From NCBI GenBank assembly GCA_963744345.1, contig CAVUTD010000019.1, forward strand, positions 62,001 to 126,000: a stretch of DNA of 64,000 nt, read 5' to 3'. Origin of the DNA: DASTFP01 sp963744345. Its GTDB lineage: Bacteria; Verrucomicrobiota; Verrucomicrobiia; Chthoniobacterales; Terrimicrobiaceae. Position 1 is the stretch's first letter. Each line of letters starts with the position of its first letter. The notes beneath the pieces are model-generated. The model was not told the origin of the DNA and ran no database searches. It saw only the letters and a program-made list of their open reading frames with translations. This document shows, one piece after another, positions 35,651 to 44,152 of the stretch. The position numbers and the translations under genes were made by a program.

Positions 35651-36583
35651 ATGGCTGTCGAATACTCGCCCTTTGCTGGTTGGGAAAAGAACCTGAAACT
35701 CTCGAACGGAGTGGTCGAAGTCATCATCACTTTGGAGGTGGGACCACGCATCATTTCGTACCGACCCGTCGAGGGTCGGAGCGTCCTCAAGCTGGTCCGC
35801 GAGGAGGCGGGCGGCTCGAATGAGAAAGTCTGGAAGATCCGCGGTGGGCATCGCCTGTGGACCGCTCCCGAAGATTTTGGCAAGGAGGGGAGTCTATGCT
35901 ACGCACTCGACAACTCCGAGGTGGAGCATGTCATCGAGGACGAGTTCACGGTGAGAGTTTCCAATATGATCGAAGGGCGAGCGAAACTTCGACGGGAGAT
36001 GACTGTCAGGTTGGAAAAGGCAAGTCCGAGAGTGATGCTTGTTCATCGAATAATCCATGAGGGGGGCGTGCCGCTGGAGGTCGCGCCGTGGGCGCTTTCA
36101 GTCATGGCAGAGGGAGGATATGCGGTGCTCTCGCACCCCCGCTAGGCACCCATCCTGAGGATTACTTGCCAAATCGCGCAGTTGATCACTTGGCCATTTA
36201 CCGATCTCTCCGATGAAAGGTTTGTTGTCGGAAAGCGATTGATCTCTCTGCGTCAAACACGCCGTCCACCGTTTAAAATTGGACTCCGCCATCCAGAAGG
36301 ATGGGCTGCTTATGTGCTGGGCGATCACCTGTTCATCAAGGATGTGCCGCTCATTGAGGGAGAAACCTACCCTGACTTTGGGTCGAATTTCGAGACCTTT
36401 ACGAATGCTGAATTTCTTGAGCTCGAGACCATCGGACCACTCAAGCGAATCTCCGAAGGGGAAACCATCGAACACAAGGAAACGTGGGCAATCGTTAACG
36501 GCATCGACCTTCCAAACGTAAGGGATGAAGAAGCTTTTCTAAATTCATTTGAGTCGTACAAAAAGCTATTGTTAGAAGCGTAA
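35651..36583 (+). pseudogene. Two-piece gene resembling DUF4380 proteins
   Basis: Reading from 35651 gives LKLSNGVVEVIITLEVGPRIISYRP, IRGGHRLWTAPED and EVAPWALSVMAEGG, then stops at TAG 36143-36145. A shifted segment (PLGTHPEDYLPNRA) follows, and the original frame resumes near 36182 as ITWPFTDLSDERFVVGKR and EGWAAYVLGDHLFIKDVPL, ending at 36583. Two compensating frameshifts bracket a short segment. The intact protein would have about 310 residues. The resemblance to DUF4380 is from general pattern memory. The family is probably a beta-rich carbohydrate-binding fold. Confidence 0.6.
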
Positions 36584-37107
36584 TTTAGAAATCAACGGCG
36601 CGGCGCAGGAAAACGCGCGGCACGCCGCGAGCTTTGCCGACCGCCTTTCGTCTTCAGCCGTCATCACTCTCGAGCGCGGGCACCTTACATCTGCAGGAAA
36701 ATCACGCCTAAAGCTGAGGCGGAGTTGCGGACCTGCTTGCTCGCGTTAGCAACTTGCACGCACATCGCGTTCGAACATATCGATGACGCAGATCCGATGG
36801 TGTCGTGTTGCTCAGGCCGCTTGCGATTGGATCACAGCGAAGAGTGGCACTGCTCATCAGTTGGAGAGCTGCAAAAGCACATCCATCAGATTTTGGAGGG
36901 CTAATTCACTAGGGACGAGCCTGATACGATCTTCAGGCCATTTTCGGGATCCTCCAACAGGGCAAGCTTCGAATTCTTCTCTAAACACATAATATTTGCG
37001 AGCGTCGCTTAGGTACGTCTCGCGCGTAATTTCCGGTCGCCTTTGGCGGCTGCATTAGAGGTTCAAGTCTCTGAAGACATGACGTCCCCAGTCACATGTA
37101 AGCTCCA
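36584..37107. other. Gene-poor stretch with a 3' gene remnant on the minus strand
   Basis: The stretch of about 520 bases has no complete gene. On the minus strand 36857-37045 reads RETYLSDARKYYVFREEFEA to a TGA at 36857-36859 with a fairly protein-like sequence but no start before an in-frame TAA. It is likely the tail of a lost gene of unknown family. Nothing else was seen. Confidence 0.35.
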
Positions 37108-37963
37108 GTGGAGGCCTCCAATGGCTTGAGCAATGCTTGCGTAATTCGCAGGTCGAATTGGCGGCTGGTGCCGCGTCACTGGAAGCTGCAAAATAGCAAT
37201 TTTGGAAGGAGGAACAAGCCGGCGGCGCTTAGACGTTTCTCCAGGGCGCTTTTTATCGGCATTCTTTTCTGCCTGAGTTTTTTGGTGTGCTTTATAGGTT
37301 CCCCTGATGACGTAGCTGCTTCATCATCCGCTGAGGCTTTACCAGGTCGCGAAGCCGGCAATCAAACTGGTGAAGTGGGCAGCGCGTTGCCCTTCGGGTC
37401 TTGGCTGGGCTGGTTCAATTTCGGAAATCGCGCGGGCTGGTGTCAAAGGGAGCAAGCGGGTGAAAGCTTCCGATTTCTCTTCACCTTTGGAGTGGGTACA
37501 GCGGCACCGTGGTCCGTTCTACTCGCTGAGGGATTCCAGGTTGTCGAACGTATTTCCCGGTGCTTCCAAAGACACGGCTTATCCGGAGCCGGAGACAAAG
37601 ATGGGAGGTCCGATCAAGATCCAAACCCGATTAGCTCGAGTCACGGTATATTGGCCGGGCGAGGGTGATTTTTATACCAAGCGGCGTCTGAGTTCCACAG
37701 GCGTCAAGCTGCGCGAGGGACATTGCGCGGTTGATCCCAAGGTCATCCCCTACGGGAGTGTTGTGAAGATAGCTGGCATCGGCAAATATGTCGCTGTGGA
37801 TACCGGCCGTGCGGTGGTCTCTCGCCGTGCCGCCCGCGCAATCGGTCGCAACGCGGCTGAACGGAATGCCTTGGTTGTGGATGTCTTTTGCTCGAGTCGC
37901 TCGAAAGCACGAGCGCTCGAGGCAAGTGCGGCCAAATTTGCCCTTGTCACGTGGCATAGATAA
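37108..37963 (+). CDS. 3D-domain (RlpA-like) exported protein, 5' part in another frame
   Basis: The C-terminal 3D domain is clear in the frame 37370-37963: IKIQTRLARVTVYWPGEGDF, SSTGVKLREGHCAVDPKVIPYGSVVKI and VAVDTGRAVVSRRAARAIG. The double-psi beta-barrel Asp residues are at VDP and VDTG. The membrane segment FSRALFIGILFCLSFLVCFIG is in a different frame (37108 onward) and would be the export signal. The intact gene needs one frame change between about 37350 and 37480. 3D-domain proteins act on or bind peptidoglycan. If read as a single frame only, it begins at the ATG at 37370 and lacks a signal peptide. Confidence 0.6.
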
Positions 37964-38010
37964 GGCGGCGGATATCGGACGTTCCTTGGAGTGCTAGCCG
38001 TGGTTCGCTT

Positions 38011-38865
38011 CTAGTTTTTCGCTTCGAATAACGGGGAGGCAGTTGCAATTCGGGAGGGAACGGGGGGACTTTCGCTCCTGTCCGTCGGAAACAGAATAAG
38101 CTGACGGACGTCTTCGTTTCGGGCGACGTACCAAGGGACACCGGTGTCTGGATCAGCATGGAAGCGGCCAAGCATCACGACGAGGGTGCCGGGCTGACGG
38201 GACAGCCACGTGAGAATACGAGCTGCCATTGTTTGGTCCCGTGCTCGCTGGGCTTCGTAGTAGCGTCGGCCTGAATGCCCGATTTGGTGATGGCTGCCGA
38301 TGGCTTTTTGAAACTGCTTGAAGCCTGCGGGTGGTTCGGGGTAGGTCGGAATGAATCGTTTCTCCTCCGCGGTTAGCGGTTGGTTGCGCGCAAGCTTTCG
38401 CGCAACAATCTCTGGCGCGTTCAGGGCAAGGACAGGTATCCTATTTCGGCGACACCAAGACAAAATGCGCTTATAGGCTGGTGATGTCCTTCCCCAGCCA
38501 CGATCGAAGGCGGTTCGGCGCGCGAAGTTCGTCCAGGAGAGCCGGCCCCGGAGGTAATCATCCAGAGCCGGTTGCTGAGTCACGTCCAGCATCTCCATGC
38601 CAAGGGTAAGGGACTTTCCCTGCTGCCGAAGCATGCGGATGATGTGCTCCTGGAAGCGATGATGCGAGGCTTGATCGTGTTTTTCGCCGATGTAAACGAT
38701 TCGTGCTTTGTCGAGCTTACCAAGGTCAAAAGAGCTTGATGCCATGGACGCGGAGGGGGGCTTCGTCACGCAGCCTGCCGAGGCAAGCAGCCAGAGCGCG
38801 ACGATTGAAGCGAGAGTCGAGGAAAATGCCTGTTCCTCAGACACCACCATCAATTCGTCTCGCAT
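38011..38865 (-). CDS. ChaN-family lipoprotein
   Basis: This 284-residue protein has a lipoprotein signal peptide with lipobox LASAGC (Cys32). The ChaN/Tiki-like domain has ARIVYIGEKHDQASHHRFQEHIIRML near 55-80, GMEMLDVTQQPALDDYLRG near 90, and GTLVVMLGRFHADPDTGVPWYVAR near 225. The HH pair and GEKHD box are typical. ChaN-type proteins are outer-membrane lipoproteins that bind haem. It is tail-to-tail with the 3D-domain gene. Confidence 0.88.
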   Translation of the reverse strand: MRDELMVVSEEQAFSSTLASIVALWLLASAGCVTKPPSASMASSSFDLGKLDKARIVYIGEKHDQASHHRFQEHIIRMLRQQGKSLTLGMEMLDVTQQPALDDYLRGRLSWTNFARRTAFDRGWGRTSPAYKRILSWCRRNRIPVLALNAPEIVARKLARNQPLTAEEKRFIPTYPEPPAGFKQFQKAIGSHHQIGHSGRRYYEAQRARDQTMAARILTWLSRQPGTLVVMLGRFHADPDTGVPWYVARNEDVRQLILFPTDRSESPPVPSRIATASPLFEAKN

Positions 38866-38932
38866 CGAGGGGGCTCCGAAAGTTCGAGTAATGCTTGGAC
38901 CGACGGGTTACCGTCAGGTCAAAATTCCGCCC

Positions 38933-41900
38933 TCAGGCATAATACGGTCGAAGGTATGGTGAGAGAGTTCCGACCCGCAGGTTCCTTTGGAGTTGGAGGT
39001 TTAGCTCGGGCGATCCGGCCTCCAGGGAAATGACCTCTCCCGCTTTGAGCGCGGCTATCGGCAAGCCGTCACGCAGCAGAATACGGTGGGCGGCTATGGA
39101 AGCGATCCGGGGACCCGATGCAAGTATGCCCGAGAGATTCAAGGGGTCGGCACCGCTGATCGTAATCAGGCTGGGCGCGGAACTTTCCGCTTTTGCGGCA
39201 TTCTTGCGGATCGATCGAAGCAATCCGATCGCCTCCGGAAGTGCGAATTGCTCACCGCTTACGCCACCCACAAAGTAGCCGCCCCGAATTTCACCTCGAG
39301 CCTCCATTCGCCGATAAACTCGGAGAAGCTCGAGCCAGGACACTTTGAAGGATTCTCTTTCAATCAATCGCCGGAAGATTACTCCGTATCGACGAAGGAG
39401 TGCTCGCGCATAAACGTCTAGCGACTCATCGCGTTCAACGGCCGCTACAGGACTGAACGGCCGGAGCACTGACCATCGTCCCGCGAACTCGATGCTAGTG
39501 ACACCCCGACGATGTCGACGGCCCTCCGAGGGTGCGAAAGGACGCCTTTTTTGCTCTGGTAGAAGCAGGGCGCGCAATCCCTCGAAGCTGTCCGCGGTGA
39601 CGATGCCTTGAGCGGTGAGTTCGGCCAGCGCCTGCTCGACTCGGGAAGGCAGCAAGCTGGTTTGTCTGACGATCTCACCGAAGAATAGCGCTCCGCCGCC
39701 GTTAAGAGCTTCCAAAACTTGCCTCGCATCGGGCGAAAAGCCCTGGATGGGCGGACTTTCGGAAAGCGTGAGCCAGTGCCGGAGATTCTCCCGGTGAAAA
39801 AGTGAGACAGGACTTGAGCGCACCGGTGTGGCGGGGCGTCCTGTTGGAGTTTGCGGGCGAGTGAGTCGTCCCCAACCAATCCTCCCGGTAAAGCAGAGCT
39901 GGTCGAGCCACCCAGGCGAGTAGCCCTTCACGCGGAGGGCCAGCACTTCCGGCTCCCAGGCGGCGGCAGGCAGTTCGTAGCCATCGAGCAGATCGAGCAC
40001 AGCTGTCACCCCTTCAGGGCCTTCGGCGCGGTGATCGGCACCAGCTCTTTGCCACGCCACGAGAAAGCGCTGAAAGTCCGCGAGGGAGACTGGCTGAATC
40101 TCCGCTCGCAGGCGGTTGATAGTCAGCCGATGAATTCGGGCAAGCAGCCGACGATCGCACCACTCGATTTCAGTTTCGGTGGGATGGAATGTTCCGCGTA
40201 GAACAAATCCTTCGGCTTCCAGGGCGAGTAAAGCACTTTCAATTTCCGCAGAGGAGAGTTGAAAGAGACGTGTCAAGGCGCTCGATGTGATCGGCCCGCA
40301 TACTTCAATGCGACCTCGGACCAATTCTCGGATCGCCTCCGAACGCTCCCACGATGGTTGACGATCGATGGCGGGCAGGGGCACGATCGGCACGGACTCG
40401 CCGAAAATCGCCCGCAGCATCGGCAGTCTCTCTGACGCGGCCCAAAAACAGCTTGAGACCCGTGAAGCTCGCTTCTCGCTGGCGAGCAAATCGAGCCATT
40501 CTGTCGATCCCCCAGCGGTCGCTTGGATCTCACTGTCCGTCATCATGCCCATGAGCAGCAAAGCCTCGTGAAGCTCGTCCGCGTTGGCGGCACGTGGCCA
40601 GGCTTCGGCGCATACTTTTTCGATAATGACGGGGTCCAGGATTCCCAGTTCGCGGTCGGCTTCGGTCGTTGCGCGCCTCAGGTAAACGGCTTGCGTGCGG
40701 CGTTCTTCGAGAGGTGCGTTATCGAGGAAGGCGTAAGGCTTGGCATTGAGAATTTCATGGGCGAGCGGGGAGGGTTCCGGCAAGTCGCACGCAATGCACT
40801 GTACGGTGTTCGTCTCGATTTGCTTGAGCACACGGATCAATCCTTCGAGGTCCATGGCCTCTGTCAGGCAATCCTTGATCGTCTGTTCGACCAGGGGATG
40901 ATCGGGAATCACGCGGTCGCCGGCGATATTCTCCAGGCAGGCGAGCTGATCGGGAAAAACGGACGCAAGCAAATTTTCGGACTCCATGCGCTGGAGCGGC
41001 GCGGCGATTTTTCGTCCTCCGCGCTGGCGCGGCAAAGCGAGCGCGCGAGTGGCGTTCCAGCGCCAGCGGATCGGAAACATCGGCGCATCCAGGAGAGCCT
41101 GCACGAGGAGCTCCTCAACGGTGGTGCTGTTTAGGAAGTGAAAGACATCGCCGAGCGGAAAAGAATGCTGCGTGCCCAGAGAGAGCACAATCGCGTCGTC
41201 CGTGGCGGCGGCCTGGAGTTCGAAATTAAACGAGCGACAGAATCGCTTCCGCAACGCCAGCCCCCAAGCTCGATTCACGCGAATCCCGCAGGGTGAATGC
41301 AGGACGAGTTGCATGCCTCCGGATTCGTCGAAGAAGCGTTCGAGAACGAGCTTCTCGCGGGAGGGAATGACCCCCAGGCTGTGGTATACGGCGACGAGGT
41401 AATCCGCCAATTGGCGAGCGCCAGGATCACTGAGACGAGCTGTGTTTACGAGCCATCTGCGCAGATCTTCCTCCGGTTGGGTCGCGTGGCTATTGAGCGC
41501 TTCTTTGATCGTGTTCTCCGCCTCGGCACGGAAGCGGGAAACCGCCTGTGACACCTCGTTGGTGCGTCCTGGCGCCTCGCCCAACCAGAAGGGGATACCT
41601 GGCGGCTGACCCTGGGCATCTTCGACCCGGACGTTCCCGGAATTGATACGCAAGATCCGCCATGATGTGTTGCCGAGTTGAAAGATATCACCGGCCATGC
41701 TTTCAACTGCAAAATCTTCGTTCACCGTGCCGATGAAGGTCTCGCTCGGCTCAAGTAGCACGCGATAATCCGAATTGTCCGGGATGGCGCCTCCGGAAGT
41801 GAGCGCCACCAGTCGTGCTCCGCGCCGTGCGCGGATGCGCTGGTTGATAGCATCATGGTGCACTAATGCTCCGCGCCGGCCCTTCTTCGTGCTGAAGCCC

Positions 41901-43366
41901 TCTGCGAGCATGCGCAGCACGCGATCGAACTCCGCTCGCGTGAGTTCGCGATAAGGATAGGCGGCGCGCATTAGCTCAAAGAGTTTTTGCTCCTGCCAAA
42001 CCTCGCAGGCCACCGATGCAACCAGCTGCTGGGCGAGAACATCTAAGGGCTTTTGCGGGATTTCCAGGATGTCGAGTTGGCCGGCGCGAACCTCGCGAAG
42101 CATGGCGGCCATTTCGAGGAGCTCATCGCGACTTAGTGGGAACAGGCGTCCCTTCGGCAGACCACCCCGCCGATGCTCAGCCCGGCCGATCCGCTGCAAA
42201 AGAGTGGCGAGCGAATGCGTAGCTCCAAGCTGGCAAACCAATTCGACGGAACCGATGTCAATGCCCAACTCCAGTGAGGCGGTAGCCACCAGGGCCTTGA
42301 GTTCGCCGCGTTTCAGGCGATTTTCTGCCTCGAGCCGAAGCTTGGCTGAAAGGCTGCCGTGGTGTGACATGACCTTGTCGATACCGAGACGATTCCCGAG
42401 CTGATACGTGACGCGTTCGGCCAGTCGACGCGTATTGACAAAGACAAGTGTCGTCTTGTGCGCTTCGATCAGGTCCGCCAATCTGCCGTAGACTTCCTCC
42501 CACACCTCGTTCGACATCACGGCTTCAAGGGGGGAGCCGGGCAACTCGATGGCAAGATCGAACTCGCGCCGATAGCCGCAGTCCACGATCGTACACTGGG
42601 TGTCGTTCGCAAGTTTAGGCGTTCCGACGAGGAACTGCGCGACCTGCTCGATCGGCTTTTGCGTCGCAGAAAGGCCAATCCGCTGCAGGGGCTTCTTTGT
42701 GAGTGCCGCGAGGCGTTCGATACTCAGAGAGAGGTGGGAGCCGCGACGGTTCCCAACCACCGCATGAATTTCATCGACAATCAACGTGTGCACTGGGGCG
42801 AGCAGTCGCCGCCCTGATTCTGAAGTCAGTAGCAGGTAGAGGGACTCCGGTGTTGTCACCAGAATATGCGGTGGCCTGCGAGCGATAGACAGTCTTTTGG
42901 AGGGCGGTGTATCCCCCGTCCGAACTTCTGCGCGAATGTTCACTTCGTGGCCGTGCACTTCCAGCAATGCTTCTCGAATGGCTGCCAAAGGCTCCTCCAG
43001 ATTCTTGTGAATGTCATTGCTGAGCGCTTTCAGGGGCGAGACGTAAAGAACTCTGGTCTCATCGGGCAACTCCCCTGCCAGAGCGTTACGAAACAGCCAA
43101 TCGAGTGAAGCAAGAAAGGCCGCGAGAGTTTTTCCAGAACCTGTTGGCGCGGAAATCAGTGTGTGAGCGCCCGATTGGATGGCAGGCCAGCCGAGTTGCT
43201 GCGGTTCGGTTGGAGTTCCGAATTCGCGCTCAAACCATCGCGTGATGGCTGGATGAAACTGGAACGATTGCATCGACTGGAGCCACAATCTAGCTGGCAT
43301 TTCCCCATGCGCCAGAGTTGATGATGTGCCCTTTGGATCCTGCTGTCTGGCATCGGCGCCCCTCAT
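38933..43366 (-). CDS. lhr: Lhr-family large DEAD/DEAH helicase
   Basis: This very long superfamily 2 helicase has 1477 residues, close to E. coli Lhr at 1538. Motif I SAPTGSGKTLAAFLAS is near residue 71, motif II TLIVDEIHAVVGNRRGSHLS near 193, motif III LSATQKPIEQVAQF near 230, and motif VI region QRIGRAEHRRGGLP near 395. The Lhr-specific C-terminal region (about 600 residues) follows. Such enzymes are ssDNA-dependent helicases with a DNA-glycosylase-coupled repair role proposed. Later starts at 43300 or 43273 are also plausible. The uninterrupted 4.4 kb frame argues against random sequencing error in this part of the window. Confidence 0.9.
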   Translation of the reverse strand: MRGADARQQDPKGTSSTLAHGEMPARLWLQSMQSFQFHPAITRWFEREFGTPTEPQQLGWPAIQSGAHTLISAPTGSGKTLAAFLASLDWLFRNALAGELPDETRVLYVSPLKALSNDIHKNLEEPLAAIREALLEVHGHEVNIRAEVRTGDTPPSKRLSIARRPPHILVTTPESLYLLLTSESGRRLLAPVHTLIVDEIHAVVGNRRGSHLSLSIERLAALTKKPLQRIGLSATQKPIEQVAQFLVGTPKLANDTQCTIVDCGYRREFDLAIELPGSPLEAVMSNEVWEEVYGRLADLIEAHKTTLVFVNTRRLAERVTYQLGNRLGIDKVMSHHGSLSAKLRLEAENRLKRGELKALVATASLELGIDIGSVELVCQLGATHSLATLLQRIGRAEHRRGGLPKGRLFPLSRDELLEMAAMLREVRAGQLDILEIPQKPLDVLAQQLVASVACEVWQEQKLFELMRAAYPYRELTRAEFDRVLRMLAEGFSTKKGRRGALVHHDAINQRIRARRGARLVALTSGGAIPDNSDYRVLLEPSETFIGTVNEDFAVESMAGDIFQLGNTSWRILRINSGNVRVEDAQGQPPGIPFWLGEAPGRTNEVSQAVSRFRAEAENTIKEALNSHATQPEEDLRRWLVNTARLSDPGARQLADYLVAVYHSLGVIPSREKLVLERFFDESGGMQLVLHSPCGIRVNRAWGLALRKRFCRSFNFELQAAATDDAIVLSLGTQHSFPLGDVFHFLNSTTVEELLVQALLDAPMFPIRWRWNATRALALPRQRGGRKIAAPLQRMESENLLASVFPDQLACLENIAGDRVIPDHPLVEQTIKDCLTEAMDLEGLIRVLKQIETNTVQCIACDLPEPSPLAHEILNAKPYAFLDNAPLEERRTQAVYLRRATTEADRELGILDPVIIEKVCAEAWPRAANADELHEALLLMGMMTDSEIQATAGGSTEWLDLLASEKRASRVSSCFWAASERLPMLRAIFGESVPIVPLPAIDRQPSWERSEAIRELVRGRIEVCGPITSSALTRLFQLSSAEIESALLALEAEGFVLRGTFHPTETEIEWCDRRLLARIHRLTINRLRAEIQPVSLADFQRFLVAWQRAGADHRAEGPEGVTAVLDLLDGYELPAAAWEPEVLALRVKGYSPGWLDQLCFTGRIGWGRLTRPQTPTGRPATPVRSSPVSLFHRENLRHWLTLSESPPIQGFSPDARQVLEALNGGGALFFGEIVRQTSLLPSRVEQALAELTAQGIVTADSFEGLRALLLPEQKRRPFAPSEGRRHRRGVTSIEFAGRWSVLRPFSPVAAVERDESLDVYARALLRRYGVIFRRLIERESFKVSWLELLRVYRRMEARGEIRGGYFVGGVSGEQFALPEAIGLLRSIRKNAAKAESSAPSLITISGADPLNLSGILASGPRIASIAAHRILLRDGLPIAALKAGEVISLEAGSPELNLQLQRNLRVGTLSPYLRPYYA

Positions 43367-43582
43367 GAGTAACTGAGCTCAGCTCCTGCGAAGCTGTAGA
43401 ACTCGCCTTCGGCATCACGCCGGCCGAACCGTTTTCTCCGCGAAAGGCTAAACCTTCAGTCGAATTCTCCTGATCTGTTCCGGCAGCAAACTGCGCGGCG
43501 CTGCCGCATCGATCAGGACTTGAGAGAGCGCGCAGGAAATCGGGTGTGCCGAATAACGAACGCCAGACGCGGTTCGAACGAG

Positions 43583-43993
43583 TTATCCATGCCGCGCGAC
43601 GCGGGTAGAACCGGATTCCTTCAAGAGGTTCATGGCTTCGGAGGCCCGCTCGTCGTCAGTCCTGACGAGCACGAACTTCCCATTGTGCACAAAAGCAGTC
43701 GCGTACGCATTAATAACCTCTGGAGAGAGATTGTAACGGCCCAGTTCGCGCTTAAAGGCTTGGACAACCGTGTTCCGGTCCGGCTTCGGGAGCAAATTGG
43801 GTGCATCTTCGCCTAACACCATGTCCGGCGCGGCACCTGATGCGCGCACCGGACGCGCGGCATCTGCGCCGCCAGGCCTTTCTGCCACGATAGCTTCGTC
43901 AAGCACTGTGTCATCAAATCCCGCTGCAGCGAGTCGTTCGATAGCCTTCTCGACGCTCGAAGCATCGTCAAATATTCCAACAATGATCGTCAT
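43583..43993 (-). CDS. YflT-like general stress protein
   Basis: This 136-residue protein starts MTIIVGIFDDASSVEKAIERLAAAGFDD, a pattern common to the heat/general-stress YflT and GSP17M-type domains, with a second repeat-like half (VVQAFKRELGRYNLSPEVINAYATAFVHNG). The middle has an Ala/Gly/Pro-rich linker. These proteins fold as ferredoxin-like domains and their function is unclear. It stands alone between Lhr and PBP1A. Confidence 0.65.
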   Translation of the reverse strand: MTIIVGIFDDASSVEKAIERLAAAGFDDTVLDEAIVAERPGGADAARPVRASGAAPDMVLGEDAPNLLPKPDRNTVVQAFKRELGRYNLSPEVINAYATAFVHNGKFVLVRTDDERASEAMNLLKESGSTRVARHG

Positions 43994-44152
43994 GAGGGTC
44001 AGTTCTAGGCAACCGTTGCTTTGAGTCGAGTTTGTTGAGTAGCGCGCAGAGTGTAGTCATCCCCGCAGTGACCTCGCTAGCAGAAAAATCGTTTCGAACA
44101 GCTCGATAAATCGCTGAGAACGAGAGTGGCAGCGCTCACGTAGGTGACCGCT

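Noticed and set aside
37055..37085. Possible tRNA T-arm (AGAGGTTCAAGTCTCT)
   Set aside because: The stem pairs poorly and there is no D-arm, anticodon arm or acceptor partner upstream.
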